64,000 bases of DNA, from positions 248,001-312,000 of the forward strand of contig NZ_BMDI01000001.1 in NCBI RefSeq assembly GCF_014635705.1. Direction: 5' to 3'. Source of the DNA: Oxalicibacterium faecigallinarum (lineage in GTDB: Bacteria > Pseudomonadota > Gammaproteobacteria > Burkholderiales > Burkholderiaceae_D). Positions 38,075-48,592 of the stretch are shown here, in pieces. Numbering within the stretch: position 1 is the stretch's first letter; each line of letters begins with the position of its first letter. The translations under genes were made by a program, and so were the position numbers. The notes beneath the pieces are model-generated. The model had not been told where the DNA came from. It made no database searches and was given only the letters and a program-made list of their open reading frames with translations.

Positions 38075-38871
38075 TGAGAAGCGGTCGCTTGTTTTTGCTG
38101 ATGATAGGGGCGTTGACTGCCGTTTTGCTGTCGGCTTGCGCAGGGGTGTCACCTTCCTCCAGCAACAGTGAATTCGCGACACGCGTTGATCGGGTCGACA
38201 CACAGCGCCGAGCCAGTATCCGTTTGCAACTGGCGGCCGAGTACTATCAACAGCGACAATTGCAGATTGCGCTGGACGAGGTGAAACAGGCCTTACAGAT
38301 TTCGCCGAACTTCGTCGATGCGCACAGCATGGCGGCACTGATTTATATGGATCTCGGCGAGATCAAGCTGGCAGAAGAACATTTTTCCCGAGCGATTCGG
38401 CTGTCGCCACAAGATCCGGATCTGAGTAATAACTACGGCTGGTTTTTATGCCAGAACGGTCGGGTCGAACAGTCACTTCCTTATTTTGAATCTGCTGCCC
38501 GTAATCGCGCGTACCAGTCACCTGCGCGCGCACTGACGAATGCAGGGGTATGCAGTCTGAAATTAAAAAATCTGGTTGCTGCCGAGAATTATCTGAAAGA
38601 AGCATTTCAGCTTGATCCCTCCAATCCGACAACATCGATCGGTCTGGCTCGCCTGAATTATGAGCGAGGTGATGATCGCAGCGCCCGCTTCTATATCAAT
38701 CGTGTTACGAGCTCGGATGCGATCAGTGCCGAAGCGTTATGGCTTGCGATCAAGATCGAGCGTCGTCTGGGCGATCGTGCTGCTGAAGTCAGCCTTGTGA
38801 CCCAGCTTGGCCGGCGTTATCCAAACTCTGCCGAATTTATCGCTTATCAGCGCGGAGCGTTTAATGAATGA
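38074..38871 (+). CDS. pilW: Type IV pilus biogenesis/stability lipoprotein PilW (PilF)
   Basis: PilW/PilF is a TPR lipoprotein that helps secretin assembly in type IV pili. The 265 residues carry a lipoprotein signal with Cys22 in LSAC and about five TPR repeats (the clearest starts LAAEYYQQRQLQIALDEV). The start at ATG 38074 overlaps the rlmN stop; the frame extends upstream inside rlmN but without a signal peptide. It links with fimV at the beginning of the window to pilus function. It overlaps rodZ by 8 nt. Confidence 0.92.
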   Translation: MRSGRLFLLMIGALTAVLLSACAGVSPSSSNSEFATRVDRVDTQRRASIRLQLAAEYYQQRQLQIALDEVKQALQISPNFVDAHSMAALIYMDLGEIKLAEEHFSRAIRLSPQDPDLSNNYGWFLCQNGRVEQSLPYFESAARNRAYQSPARALTNAGVCSLKLKNLVAAENYLKEAFQLDPSNPTTSIGLARLNYERGDDRSARFYINRVTSSDAISAEALWLAIKIERRLGDRAAEVSLVTQLGRRYPNSAEFIAYQRGAFNE

Positions 38872-39856
38872 TGAAGTAGTACAGAACGACGAGAACGGTA
38901 CATCTTCGGAGTCCCCTCGGCAGCATCAGGATCAACAGCCACAGATTTCTGCCGGTGCACAACTGCGCATGTTGCGAGAGTCCCGTGGCTGGTCGATCGA
39001 GCAGGTTGCAAGTCAGTTGAATCTGGCACCACGGCAGATTGAAGCGCTGGAAGAGGATAATTTCGCCGCACTGCCAGGCTTGGTGATTGTGCGCGGCTTT
39101 ATTCGTACTTATGCAAAATTGTTGCGGGTTGATCCTGCGCCTATTCTGGCAGCAGTGGCCTCGCCCGTTGAGGCGGCCAATGTCGTGCCGGAGCGGGCAC
39201 CATTGTCGGCATCGTTTTCTGAAACCAGCGTGCCGTTTGGCAAGCGTCGTAGTCCATCGGCGTTAATGATTATTGCTGCCTTGGTGGTCCTGGGCGGCAT
39301 CCTGTTTTTCGTGGCACGCAGCGCCGGCTGGATCCCGCCGACGGAACTGGCGGCAGTGATGAAGGATGGATCGGTCGTCAAAGAGCTGCCGGTCGAATCT
39401 GCTGATTTTGTCGAACCGACACCGCAGGAGCAGACGTTTGAAGAAACATCGTCTGCAGAGAGCAATGCGGACACATCGGTTGAAAATAAGGCAGTGGATG
39501 CGCCAGCCGCTGCTGTAACGACGCCTGCAATTGTGCCAGCGCCAGTTGCTGCGCAAGTCGTGACACCTGCGCCTGCAGCAAACGCTACTGCAGCGCCGCC
39601 AGCATCGGTTGCAAACGGCAAGAACAAAATGGTTTTCAAGGTTGCTGAAGACAGTTGGGTCGAGATCAAGCTGGCTGAAGATGACAGCATCGTGGTATCG
39701 CGTATCTTGCAGGCAGGCACAACCGAGGCATTCGACATCCCGGGTCCCGCCTCGGTAGTGATTGGCAATGCTGCCGGCGTGAGCGTCTCGTTGCGTGGTA
39801 CGCCATTGAATATTACCGGCAGCAGCAGTAACGTCGCCAGATTGAATGTGAAGTAA
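38864..39856 (+). CDS. rodZ: Cytoskeleton protein RodZ
   Basis: RodZ links MreB to the elongasome and keeps rod shape. The 330 residues have a Cro-like helix-turn-helix domain at about 28-93 ([19 protein letters not shown]), one membrane segment at about 134-153 and an Ala/Pro/Val-rich periplasmic linker. A C-terminal DUF4115 beta domain follows ([19 protein letters not shown]). It overlaps pilW by 8 nt and is 2 nt before ispG, the same order as in many proteobacteria. Confidence 0.93.
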   Translation: MNDEVVQNDENGTSSESPRQHQDQQPQISAGAQLRMLRESRGWSIEQVASQLNLAPRQIEALEEDNFAALPGLVIVRGFIRTYAKLLRVDPAPILAAVASPVEAANVVPERAPLSASFSETSVPFGKRRSPSALMIIAALVVLGGILFFVARSAGWIPPTELAAVMKDGSVVKELPVESADFVEPTPQEQTFEETSSAESNADTSVENKAVDAPAAAVTTPAIVPAPVAAQVVTPAPAANATAAPPASVANGKNKMVFKVAEDSWVEIKLAEDDSIVVSRILQAGTTEAFDIPGPASVVIGNAAGVSVSLRGTPLNITGSSSNVARLNVK

Positions 39857-39858
39857 AG

Positions 39859-41124
39859 ATGTCCACAGCTCCTATTGCTACAGGTCCCTTGATGCGACGC
39901 GCGAGCCGTATGGCCGTGATTCGTTGCGATGGTAAAGAAGTACGTATTGGTGGCGATGCGCCTGTAGTGGTGCAGTCGATGACGAATACCGATACGGCGG
40001 ACGTGATCGGCACAGCAATTCAGATCAAGGAATTGGCGCGAGCCGGTTCCGAGATGGTGCGTATCACCGTCAATACACCAGAAGCTGCAGCTGCCGTCCC
40101 TCACATCCATGAACAATTGTTGCGTATGGATGTCTCCGTGCCGCTGGTTGGTGATTTCCACTACAACGGTCATAAGCTTTTGAGTGATTATCCGGAATGC
40201 GCGCGACTGTTGTCGAAATACCGGATCAATCCGGGAAATGTCGGTAAAGGCGCGAAGCGCGATACGCAGTTTGCCCAGATGATTGAGATAGCCTGCCGTT
40301 ATGACAAGCCGGTGCGCATTGGCGTCAACTGGGGCAGTCTCGATCAGGAATTGCTGGCGCGCATCATGGATGAGAATGCAGCTCGTGCCAATCCATGGAC
40401 GGCCCAGGCCGTGATGTATGAGGCCCTGGTAACGTCTGCGATCGAGAACGCGCAACGCGCGGAAGAGGTTGGTCTGGCCGGGAACAAAATCATCCTGTCG
40501 TGCAAGGTATCCGGCGTACAGGATCTGATTGCGGTATATCGCGAACTGTCGCGTCGTTGTGATTATCCGCTCCACCTTGGTCTGACGGAAGCAGGGATGG
40601 GCAGCAAAGGTATTGTTGCCTCCACGGCTGCCTTATCAGTGCTGTTGCAGGAAGGGATCGGCGATACCATTCGTATCTCGTTGACGCCAGAACCAGGGGG
40701 CGACCGGACGAAGGAGGTCGTTGTCGGGCAGGAGATTTTGCAAACCATGGGTTTGCGCAAGTTTACGCCGATGGTGATTGCCTGTCCGGGATGCGGACGA
40801 ACGACATCGACCGTGTTCCAGGAACTGGCTGATCGTATCCAGACCTATCTGCGCGATCAGATGCCTGTCTGGAAAAAGGAATATCCGGGAGTAGAAGCCA
40901 TGAACGTGGCAGTCATGGGTTGTATCGTCAATGGCCCGGGTGAATCCAAGCACGCCAATATCGGGATCAGTCTTCCCGGAACGGGAGAGTCGCCAGCTGC
41001 GCCTGTGTTCGTGGATGGGGAGAAAGCCGTGACATTACGCGGCGATAATATCGCCGAAGAATTTCAGGCCATCGTGCTGGACTATGTGAAAACTCACTAC
41101 AGCAAGGAAAAAAGCGCGGCGTGA
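39859..41124 (+). CDS. ispG: 4-hydroxy-3-methylbut-2-enyl diphosphate synthase IspG
   Basis: IspG performs the penultimate step of the MEP isoprenoid pathway with a 4Fe-4S cluster. The 421 residues have a TIM-barrel part and a cluster-binding part with CPGCGRTT and GCIVNGPGE (the Cys ligands). The start is 2 nt after the rodZ stop, so it is translated from the same message. The N-terminus has about 15 extra residues compared with some homologues. Confidence 0.96.
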   Translation: MSTAPIATGPLMRRASRMAVIRCDGKEVRIGGDAPVVVQSMTNTDTADVIGTAIQIKELARAGSEMVRITVNTPEAAAAVPHIHEQLLRMDVSVPLVGDFHYNGHKLLSDYPECARLLSKYRINPGNVGKGAKRDTQFAQMIEIACRYDKPVRIGVNWGSLDQELLARIMDENAARANPWTAQAVMYEALVTSAIENAQRAEEVGLAGNKIILSCKVSGVQDLIAVYRELSRRCDYPLHLGLTEAGMGSKGIVASTAALSVLLQEGIGDTIRISLTPEPGGDRTKEVVVGQEILQTMGLRKFTPMVIACPGCGRTTSTVFQELADRIQTYLRDQMPVWKKEYPGVEAMNVAVMGCIVNGPGESKHANIGISLPGTGESPAAPVFVDGEKAVTLRGDNIAEEFQAIVLDYVKTHYSKEKSAA

Positions 41125-41182
41125 TCTCCGCACTTGGTGCCGTAAGTAAGCGCACAGCAAAAAGAAGCAAAGTAGAACAACA

Positions 41183-42529
41183 ATGTCAGATACCAAAAAA
41201 ACAGAAAAAATCGTCGGCGTGAAAGGAATGAATGACATTCTTCCTGCCGACGCGCCGCTGTGGGAATTGTTTGAGAACACCGTACACACTGTGCTCAAAA
41301 GCTATGGTTTTCAGCAAATTCGTACACCGATAGTCGAGCCAACAGCCTTGTTTGCGCGCGGTCTCGGCGAAGTTACCGACATCGTGGAGAAGGAGATGTA
41401 TTCCTTTACCGATTCGATGAATGGTGATCAGTTAACCTTGCGCCCGGAATGCACGGCTGGTGTGGTGCGTGCGGCGCTGGAACACAACCTGACTTACGAT
41501 GGTCCGAAGCGTTTATGGTACGCCGGTCCGATGTTCCGTCATGAACGTCCGCAACGTGGCCGTTATCGTCAGTTCCATCAGATCGGGGCGGAGGCAATCG
41601 GTTTTGCTGGACCGGACATCGATGCCGAACTGATCATGATGTGTCAGCGCCTGTGGGACGATCTTGGTCTGCAGGGCGTGAGACTCGAACTGAATTCGAT
41701 TGGTAATGCGGAAGAGCGCAATCGTCATCGCGCGGATTTGATCGCATATTTTGAAGAGCACAGCGATCTGCTGGATAACGAGGCGAAGAATCGTCTGCAT
41801 AGCAATCCGCTGCGTATTCTCGACACCAAGAATCCTGCCATGCAGGATCTGGTGAATGCAGCGCCCAAATTGCTCGACTATCTGGGTGAAGATTCCCGCG
41901 CACATTTTGAAGGTGTGCAGAAGATTCTGCGCCATAATGCGATCCCGTTCACGATCAATCCGCGATTGGTACGCGGCATGGATTATTACAATCGTACGGT
42001 GTTCGAGTGGATTACGGATCAACTGGGTTCGCAGGGAACAGTGTGCGGCGGCGGTCGTTATGATCCGCTAGTGGAGATGTTTGGCGGCAAGGCAACGCCC
42101 GCCTGCGGTTTTGCGATGGGTGTAGAACGCCTGCTGGAGTTGATGAAGGCAAGTGGCGAGCAATTCACGCCGAACCAGTGCGATGTGTACCTCGTTCATC
42201 AAGGTGAAGAGGCGCAGTTGCAGGCTTCCGTCGTTGCCGAGCGTTTGCGTGACGCAGGACTGGATGTGATTCTGCATTGCGCCTCCTCGACAGGCATTGG
42301 TAGCTTCAAGTCCCAGATGAAACGTGCCGACGGTAGCGGCGCTGCCTATGCAATCATCATCGCTGAAGATGAAGTGGCGAAAGGTGCTGCCGTCGTCAAG
42401 GAACTGCGCAATGCGGATGCTGGCGGCAATCAGAAGGAAGTGCCATTTGAAGGCATCGCGGATTATCTGGTCGATCAAATCGTTGGCCATGATCATTCTC
42501 ACGACGAACACGTTCATTATCATCATTAA
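41183..42529 (+). CDS. hisS: Histidyl-tRNA synthetase HisS with a His-rich tail
   Basis: HisS charges tRNA-His. The 448 residues have class II motif 1 near GMNDILP, motif 2 ([21 protein letters not shown]) and the histidine-binding [12 protein letters not shown] and VCGGGRYD segments. A C-terminal anticodon-binding domain follows. The last 14 residues are [14 protein letters not shown], with seven His. This looks like a metal-binding or histidine-sensing tail beyond the usual end of the fold. The start is ATG 41183. It lies between ispG and yfgM, as in most proteobacteria. Confidence 0.96.
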   Translation: MSDTKKTEKIVGVKGMNDILPADAPLWELFENTVHTVLKSYGFQQIRTPIVEPTALFARGLGEVTDIVEKEMYSFTDSMNGDQLTLRPECTAGVVRAALEHNLTYDGPKRLWYAGPMFRHERPQRGRYRQFHQIGAEAIGFAGPDIDAELIMMCQRLWDDLGLQGVRLELNSIGNAEERNRHRADLIAYFEEHSDLLDNEAKNRLHSNPLRILDTKNPAMQDLVNAAPKLLDYLGEDSRAHFEGVQKILRHNAIPFTINPRLVRGMDYYNRTVFEWITDQLGSQGTVCGGGRYDPLVEMFGGKATPACGFAMGVERLLELMKASGEQFTPNQCDVYLVHQGEEAQLQASVVAERLRDAGLDVILHCASSTGIGSFKSQMKRADGSGAAYAIIIAEDEVAKGAAVVKELRNADAGGNQKEVPFEGIADYLVDQIVGHDHSHDEHVHYHH

Positions 42530-42541
42530 ATCTGGATCAAC

Positions 42542-43192
42542 ATGGCATACGATCACGCGGAACAGGAACAACTGGCTGGACTTAAAAGCTGGTGGGAGCA
42601 ATACGGCAATCTCGTCACATGGTTGCTGATCATCGCCTTGGGCGCTTTCGCTGCCTGGAAGGGCTGGACTTATTACCAGAACAAGCAGACAGCGCAAGCC
42701 GCACAATTGTATGAAGAGCTGCAAAGTGCTGTGCAGGGTAATGACAAGGAAAAGGTGCAACGTGTTACAGGCGATATGCAGTCCCGTTTTTCCGGCACTG
42801 CTTACGCACAGATGTCTGGTTTGGCCGCGGCGAAATCTGCATTTGACGCAGGTGAGTTTCAAACAGCGAAAACGCAGTTGCAGTGGGTAATCGATAAAGC
42901 AAAGACGGATGAGTACAAGGCGATCGCCAAGGTCCGTCTGGCGGGTATTCTGCTCGATGAAAAGGCTTATGACGAAGCCTTGAAGGTTCTGGCCGGGAAG
43001 TTTCCATCCCAGTTTGCCGGTCTGGTCGATGATCGCAAAGGCGATATTCTCGTTGCACAGAACAAGCTGGAAGAAGCGCGTGTGGCCTATCAGTCCGCCA
43101 TGGAGAAGATGGATCCTCGCAGTTCGGGACGTCAACTGATTCAGATCAAACTGGATGCTATCGGCGGTGCGCCGGCAGCCAAAGCAGCTTAA
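42542..43192 (+). CDS. yfgM: YfgM-like membrane-anchored TPR protein
   Basis: YfgM associates with the SecYEG translocon and PpiD and helps periplasmic folding. The 216 residues have a short cytoplasmic N-terminus, one membrane segment at about 22-40 and a periplasmic TPR-like domain (TYYQNKQTAQAAQLYEEL and AKVRLAGILLDEKAYDEAL). It sits 12 nt after hisS and before bamB, as in Escherichia coli. An AACATGG context follows the hisS stop. Confidence 0.92.
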   Translation: MAYDHAEQEQLAGLKSWWEQYGNLVTWLLIIALGAFAAWKGWTYYQNKQTAQAAQLYEELQSAVQGNDKEKVQRVTGDMQSRFSGTAYAQMSGLAAAKSAFDAGEFQTAKTQLQWVIDKAKTDEYKAIAKVRLAGILLDEKAYDEALKVLAGKFPSQFAGLVDDRKGDILVAQNKLEEARVAYQSAMEKMDPRSSGRQLIQIKLDAIGGAPAAKAA

Positions 43193-43211
43193 TCGCTAAA
43201 AGGAAAATTAG

Positions 43212-44360
43212 ATGCGCTTTACGTCACTGTTGTGCTGTGCCGGTGTAATCGTTGCCTTGACCGGTTGTTCGTCGCTGAATCCGTTTGCCAAAAAGCCCAA
43301 TCCTAAGACTCAGCCAGCGCCTTTGGTTGAGTTGAAGTCGGATGCACGTGTGCGTACCGTCTGGTCCGCTTCGATAGGCAAGGCGGACAAATATGTTTTC
43401 ACGCCAGCACTGGTTGACGGCAATGTATATGTAGCCTCTGAAAATGGCCGCATTTCCAAACTGGATTTGGCGACGGGGCGTTCTCTTTGGCGTATCGATA
43501 CGGATACAGGTTTGACTGCCGGCGTCGGCAGTGACGGTCGCACGGTGGTCGTTGTTGGTGAAAAAGGTGTGATTCTTGCCTACGACAGTGAGGGCAAGCA
43601 GCGCTGGAAAGCGCAAGCGACCAGTGAAGTGCTGTCGGCGCCCGCGATTGGATTGGGAGTTGTGCTGATTCGCAGCATGGATAACCGCGTCACGGCATAT
43701 GATGCAGACACGGGCGATCGGAAATGGACGGTGCAACGTACTGCGCCACCCTTATCGTTGCGTACCGCACCTGGCATCACCATCTCGGATGGTACCGCCT
43801 ATGTCGGCTTCGCCGGTGGACGGATGCTTGCGCTGATGCTCACGAACGGCGCGCCGCGCTGGGAAGTTGCGGTGGGCGATCCGCGTGGTGTGACGGAGCT
43901 GGAGCGTATTGCTGATATTTCCGGTACGCCTGTGGTCTCAGGTCGTGACGTTTGCGCAGTTGCTTACCAGGGCCGCGTTGCTTGCTTCGATACGGCCAGT
44001 GGCTCGGCACGCTGGGCGGCAGGCTTGTCCAGCGATGGCGGCGTTGCCGTGGATGAGCGCAATGTGTATGTGGCAGATGAAAAAGGGGGGGTAAATGCGT
44101 TTTCACGTATGGGCGGCACCAGCGTTTGGCGCAACGCGCAAATGACCAATCGTCGTTTGTCGACGCCAGTGTCTTTCAACGACGCAGTTGCGACCGGTGA
44201 TTTCGAGGGCTATATCCATTTCCTCTCCAAGGAGGATGGTGTTTTGATCGGACGTATCAAAACAGGTGGCGGTGCCATCATCGCCCGTCCGCAGATGGCA
44301 GATGGATTTGCCATTTTTCAAACTCAATCAGGATCAGTGGTCGCTGTCGCGGCCGAGTAA
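43212..44360 (+). CDS. bamB: Outer membrane assembly lipoprotein BamB
   Basis: BamB is the beta-propeller lipoprotein of the BAM complex. The 382 residues begin with a lipoprotein signal (Cys19 in LTGC) and continue as an eight-bladed PQQ-like repeat propeller; the repeated GNVYVASENGRISKLDL and related Ala/Gly/Tyr/Trp motifs mark the blades. An AAAGGAAAA ribosome site precedes the ATG. It lies between yfgM and der, as is usual. Confidence 0.95.
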   Translation: MRFTSLLCCAGVIVALTGCSSLNPFAKKPNPKTQPAPLVELKSDARVRTVWSASIGKADKYVFTPALVDGNVYVASENGRISKLDLATGRSLWRIDTDTGLTAGVGSDGRTVVVVGEKGVILAYDSEGKQRWKAQATSEVLSAPAIGLGVVLIRSMDNRVTAYDADTGDRKWTVQRTAPPLSLRTAPGITISDGTAYVGFAGGRMLALMLTNGAPRWEVAVGDPRGVTELERIADISGTPVVSGRDVCAVAYQGRVACFDTASGSARWAAGLSSDGGVAVDERNVYVADEKGGVNAFSRMGGTSVWRNAQMTNRRLSTPVSFNDAVATGDFEGYIHFLSKEDGVLIGRIKTGGGAIIARPQMADGFAIFQTQSGSVVAVAAE

Positions 44361-44369
44361 ATTTATTTC

Positions 44370-45713
44370 ATGAAGCCGGTTATTGCATTAGTAGGTCGAC
44401 CAAATGTCGGCAAGTCCACGCTCTTCAACCGGTTGACCCGGTCGCGTGACGCGTTGGTCGCCGATTTGCCGGGTTTGACACGTGACCGGCACTATGGTGA
44501 AGGACGTGTAGGTGAACGTCCGTTTCTCGTGATTGACACGGGTGGTTTCGAGCCCGTTGCCAAAGAAGGCATCATGCACGAGATGGCCAAGCAAACCAAA
44601 CAAGCGGTTGCCGAAGCTGATGTCGTGATTTTCATCGTCGATGGACGTCAGGGCCTGACGCCGCACGACAAAACCATCACCGATTTCCTGCGCAAGTCGG
44701 GCCGTCAGGTCATGTTGGTCGTCAACAAGGCGGAAGGCATGAAGTACACGTCGGTCACGGCCGATTTCTATGAGCTTGGTATGGGCGATCCGTATGTGAT
44801 CTCCGCGGCGCATGGGGATGGTGTTGCTGATCTGGTGGAGGAGTCGTTGAATATCGCTTTTGCACAGCGTCCGCCTGAAGAAGAGTTGCCGGAAGCCAGT
44901 GCCAAGCATATCAAGCTGGCGATCGTCGGACGTCCGAACGTTGGCAAATCGACCCTGGTCAATACCCTGCTGGGGGAAGAGCGTGTCATTGCCTTCGATA
45001 TGCCGGGTACCACACGTGATTCGATTGAGATTCCATTTGAGCGCGATGGTCGTCACTACACCTTGATTGACACCGCCGGTATTCGCCGTCGCGGCAAGGT
45101 GTTCGAGGCAATCGAAAAATTCTCGGTCGTCAAGACGCTGCAATCGATTTCCGAGGCAAACGTTGTCTTGCTCCTGCTGGATGCACAACAAGACATCTCC
45201 GAGCAGGATGCGCACATAGCAGGATTTATCCTTGAGTCCGGCCGTGCTCTGGTAGTTGGCGTCAACAAATGGGATGGTTTGACCAGTGATCGACGTGATG
45301 CCATCAAGATGGATATCGAGCGCAAGTTGAATTTCCTGTCGTTTGCCAAATTCCATTTTGTCTCTGCATTGCAGGCGAGCGGTATTGGTCCGATGATGAA
45401 ATCAATCAACGCAGCCTATGGCGCGGCCATGGTCAATTTGTCTACGCCGAAATTGACCCGTGCTTTGATCGAAGCGGTTGAGCATCAGCAACCGCGTCGC
45501 AAGGGCTCGATCCGTCCCAAAATGCGCTATGCGCACCAAGGCGGCATGAACCCACCTGTTGTTGTTATTCACGGTAATTCACTCGAAAGTATCGATGCCA
45601 ACTACAAGCGTTACCTTGAAAAACACTTCCGCGAAACTTTTTCGTTAGTGGGGACTCCACTACGTATTGAATTGCGATCTGGTAAGAACCCGTTTAATCG
45701 GGCCGAAAAATAA
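44370..45713 (+). CDS. der: GTPase Der (EngA)
   Basis: Der is an essential double GTPase of 50S assembly. The 447 residues have two G domains. The first has GRPNVGKST at about 8-16, DTGG and NKAEG; the second has GRPNVGKST near 189, DTAG and NKWD. A C-terminal KH-like domain follows. The order bamB-der-hfq matches close relatives. It is followed by a 106-nt gap before hfq. Confidence 0.97.
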   Translation: MKPVIALVGRPNVGKSTLFNRLTRSRDALVADLPGLTRDRHYGEGRVGERPFLVIDTGGFEPVAKEGIMHEMAKQTKQAVAEADVVIFIVDGRQGLTPHDKTITDFLRKSGRQVMLVVNKAEGMKYTSVTADFYELGMGDPYVISAAHGDGVADLVEESLNIAFAQRPPEEELPEASAKHIKLAIVGRPNVGKSTLVNTLLGEERVIAFDMPGTTRDSIEIPFERDGRHYTLIDTAGIRRRGKVFEAIEKFSVVKTLQSISEANVVLLLLDAQQDISEQDAHIAGFILESGRALVVGVNKWDGLTSDRRDAIKMDIERKLNFLSFAKFHFVSALQASGIGPMMKSINAAYGAAMVNLSTPKLTRALIEAVEHQQPRRKGSIRPKMRYAHQGGMNPPVVVIHGNSLESIDANYKRYLEKHFRETFSLVGTPLRIELRSGKNPFNRAEK

Positions 45714-45819
45714 GACCATTTGGCGTAAAACGCTAAAATCGATTACATTTCCGAGTAGAGACTATTGAAAAGAAGCAATTGTCTCGCCCTCCACATCACA
45801 ACAACACAATGGAGCTGCC

Positions 45820-46056
45820 ATGACCAATAAAGGGCAACTGTTACAAGACCCATTTCTGAACGCGCTTCGTAAAGAACACGTTCCTGTCTCGATCTATCTG
45901 GTCAACGGCATCAAATTGCAAGGTCATATTGAATCGTTCGATCAATACGTCGTCCTGTTGCGCAATACCGTCACGCAAATGGTATACAAGCATGCCATTT
46001 CGACCGTTGTGCCTGCACGTGCGGTTAATCTGAATGTTGAATCTGACGTTGAATAA
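45820..46056 (+). CDS. hfq: RNA chaperone Hfq
   Basis: Hfq is a hexameric RNA chaperone that pairs small RNAs with mRNAs. The 78 residues hold the Sm1 motif ([28 protein letters not shown]) and the Sm2 [10 protein letters not shown] motif, with a short acidic tail. It lacks the long C-terminal tail of Escherichia coli Hfq, as is normal for betaproteobacteria. The gene is followed by hflX after 12 nt. A GGAGC ribosome site lies before the ATG. Confidence 0.97.
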   Translation: MTNKGQLLQDPFLNALRKEHVPVSIYLVNGIKLQGHIESFDQYVVLLRNTVTQMVYKHAISTVVPARAVNLNVESDVE

Positions 46057-46068
46057 AAACCGGCTGAC

Positions 46069-47208
46069 ATGCCCGACGGTACTGCACTAATGCGTGCAGT
46101 ACTCGTTGGCGTAGATTTTGGCAAAGGCGACTTTGCCGCAAGTCTCGAAGAACTTTCCCTCCTTTCCCGATCCGCAGGTGCAGATCCGATCATGACGATC
46201 ACGGGGCGTCGTGCGAGTCCGGATGCCGCACTGTTTGTTGGTTCCGGCAAGGCAAATGAGATTGCGGATGCGATATTTGATCATCAGATCGATATCGTCA
46301 TTTTCAATCATGCACTGTCTCCCGCTCAGCAGCGTAATCTTGAACGTCATCTGAAGGTCCGTGTTATCGATCGGACTAGCCTGATTCTGGATATTTTTGC
46401 GCAACGCGCCAAAAGTCATGAAGGCAAGGTGCAGGTCGAACTGGCGCAGTTGCAGCACTTGGCCACGCGGCTGGTGCGAGGCTGGACGCACTTGGAACGT
46501 CAGAAAGGCGGTATCGGTCTGCGCGGGCCGGGTGAAACGCAGCTGGAAACGGATCGCCGCTTGCTCGGTGAACGCGTCAAGGCGTTGCGGGCGCGGCTTG
46601 AAAAATTACAGAAGCAGCACGCGACCCAGCGTCGTGCGCGCGGTCGCAATCACGTTTTCTCGGTTTCGCTGGTTGGTTATACCAATGCGGGCAAATCGAC
46701 CCTGTTCAATACCTTGACCAAGGCGCGCGCCTACGCTGCAGACCAGTTATTTGCGACACTGGATACGACTTCTCGTCGCATCTACCTGGGAGAAGCGGGC
46801 AATGTCGTGATTTCGGATACAGTCGGTTTTATCCGCGAATTGCCGCACCAATTGGTTGCCGCCTTCCGCGCCACGTTGGAGGAAACGATTCATGCCGATT
46901 TGCTCTTGCATGTGGTCGATGGCGCAAGTCCTGCGCGTATGGAGCAGATTGAACAAGTGAATATGGTACTGCAGGAGATAGGCGCAGATCATATTCCCCA
47001 ACTTCTTGTCTGGAACAAGATCGACGCGGCAGGGCTGGAACCTGCTTTGGAGCGTGATGAATATGATAAAATCCGTCGGGTTTTTATCAGTGCCCAGACT
47101 GGAAGCGGATTGGATCTATTGCGTGAAGCGATAGCCGAACGTGCGCAGGAGCACGCCGCTAGCCTAGAAGATGCAAGACTTTACGCATCCGACGATGTAA
47201 ACGTTTAA
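46069..47208 (+). CDS. hflX: Ribosome-associated GTPase HflX
   Basis: HflX splits stalled or idle ribosomes. The 379 residues have an N-terminal HflX domain with GGIGLRGPGETQLETDRR and a G domain with GYTNAGKSTLFNTL, DTVGFI and NKID. ATG 46069 follows the hfq stop by 12 nt; ATG 46090 is a possible alternative. The block hfq-hflX-hflK-hflC is typical. Confidence 0.95.
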   Translation: MPDGTALMRAVLVGVDFGKGDFAASLEELSLLSRSAGADPIMTITGRRASPDAALFVGSGKANEIADAIFDHQIDIVIFNHALSPAQQRNLERHLKVRVIDRTSLILDIFAQRAKSHEGKVQVELAQLQHLATRLVRGWTHLERQKGGIGLRGPGETQLETDRRLLGERVKALRARLEKLQKQHATQRRARGRNHVFSVSLVGYTNAGKSTLFNTLTKARAYAADQLFATLDTTSRRIYLGEAGNVVISDTVGFIRELPHQLVAAFRATLEETIHADLLLHVVDGASPARMEQIEQVNMVLQEIGADHIPQLLVWNKIDAAGLEPALERDEYDKIRRVFISAQTGSGLDLLREAIAERAQEHAASLEDARLYASDDVNV

Positions 47209-47254
47209 GAATTTACTTGGCAATCCAACCTTTACTTTTTCAGCCCGGACCGCA

Positions 47255-48592
47255 ATGCTCGTATCCTTACTTAAAAGATTTGGTTTGAAGTTTTCGCTCA
47301 ATGACCCCGGCTGGGGGCGCGGTTCGCAAGACAACAATAACAACGGTAATCAGGGTGGCAAGAAGCCGTCGAATGACGGTCCTCCAGACCTCGATCAGTT
47401 GTGGCGCGATTTTAATCAGCGTCTTGGCGGCCTTTTCGGCAATCGCAAGGGCGGCAACAACGGTGGCGGTAATCGCAACAACAATAACAACGAAGGCGGT
47501 GGTGGCGGTGGCTTCAGGCCCGATATGCGTGGTGCCGGTATTGGCGCCGGTATCGTTGCAGCGATCGTTGGTTTCCTCTGGCTGGTCAGTGGCTTCTTCA
47601 TCGTGCAGGAAGGTCAGACCGGCGTGGTCATGACCTTTGGCAAATACAGCCACATGACGCAATCCGGTTTCAACTGGCGCTGGCCAACACCAATTCAGAG
47701 TCATGAGATCGTCAACGTGTCGCAAGTGCGTACGGTCGAGATTGGTTATCGCGGCAATGTCCGCAACAAGCAGCAGCAGGAATCGTTGATGCTGACCGAA
47801 GATGAAAACATCATCGATATTCAGTTCGCCGTGCAATACACCTTGAAGAATGCATCTGACTGGGTGTTCAACAACCGCGAGCAGGAAGAAATGGTCAAGC
47901 AGGTTGCAGAAACCGCAATCCGCGAAGTGGTTGGTCGTAGCGAAATGGATTTCGTACTCTACGAGGGTCGTGAAAAAGTCGCGTTCGACACGAGTCAACT
48001 GATGCAGCAGATCGTCGACAAGTACAGCTCCGGCGTGCAGATTACGAATGTGACCATGCAGGCAGTGCAGCCGCCAGAACAAGTGCAGGCCTCGTTTGAT
48101 GATGCTGTCAAGGCCGGACAGGATCGTGAGCGCCAAAAGAACGAAGGTCAAGCTTACGCGAACGATGTCATCCCACGCGCACGTGGTGCCGCATCCCGTT
48201 TGCTGCAGGAGTCGGAAGCGTATCGTTCTAGTGTGATCGCTAATGCCGAAGGTGAGGCGAGCCGCTTCAAGCAGGTCTATACGGAATATGCAAAAGCACC
48301 GGCCGTGACCCGTGATCGTATGTATCTGGAAACCATGCAAAAGATTTTCACCAGCACGACCAAGGTCATGGTGGATACAAAGAGCGGCAACAACCTGATT
48401 TACCTGCCACTGGATAAGTTGATTGCGCAGACGGGGCAGCCGGTAGGGGCGACCGGTACGCCGGGCGCTTCTTCGCAACCGGCAGCATCGACATCGGTCA
48501 TAAGAACGGATCCTAATTCGCTGGAGAGCCAATTGCAGCAAGAGTCTCGCGTTCGTGATGAGCGCAGTGCACGTGATCGGGAGGTACGATAA
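47255..48592 (+). CDS. hflK: FtsH protease regulator HflK
   Basis: HflK and HflC form a membrane complex of the prohibitin/SPFH family that surrounds FtsH and modulates its activity. The 445 residues have the N-terminal LKFSLNDPGWGRG signature. A Gly/Asn-rich region follows at about 25-92, then one membrane segment at about 96-116 and an SPFH domain ending near residue 330. The C-terminus is polar. Its stop overlaps the hflC start by one base. Confidence 0.95.
   Translation: MLVSLLKRFGLKFSLNDPGWGRGSQDNNNNGNQGGKKPSNDGPPDLDQLWRDFNQRLGGLFGNRKGGNNGGGNRNNNNNEGGGGGGFRPDMRGAGIGAGIVAAIVGFLWLVSGFFIVQEGQTGVVMTFGKYSHMTQSGFNWRWPTPIQSHEIVNVSQVRTVEIGYRGNVRNKQQQESLMLTEDENIIDIQFAVQYTLKNASDWVFNNREQEEMVKQVAETAIREVVGRSEMDFVLYEGREKVAFDTSQLMQQIVDKYSSGVQITNVTMQAVQPPEQVQASFDDAVKAGQDRERQKNEGQAYANDVIPRARGAASRLLQESEAYRSSVIANAEGEASRFKQVYTEYAKAPAVTRDRMYLETMQKIFTSTTKVMVDTKSGNNLIYLPLDKLIAQTGQPVGATGTPGASSQPAASTSVIRTDPNSLESQLQQESRVRDERSARDREVR

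Noticed and set aside
39109-40575. 488-residue minus-strand open frame across rodZ and ispG
   Set aside because: Antisense to two well-supported genes; composition reflects codon bias of the coding strand.
47267-48541. 424-residue minus-strand open frame opposite hflK
   Set aside because: Shadow of hflK; no plausible domain or ribosome site.
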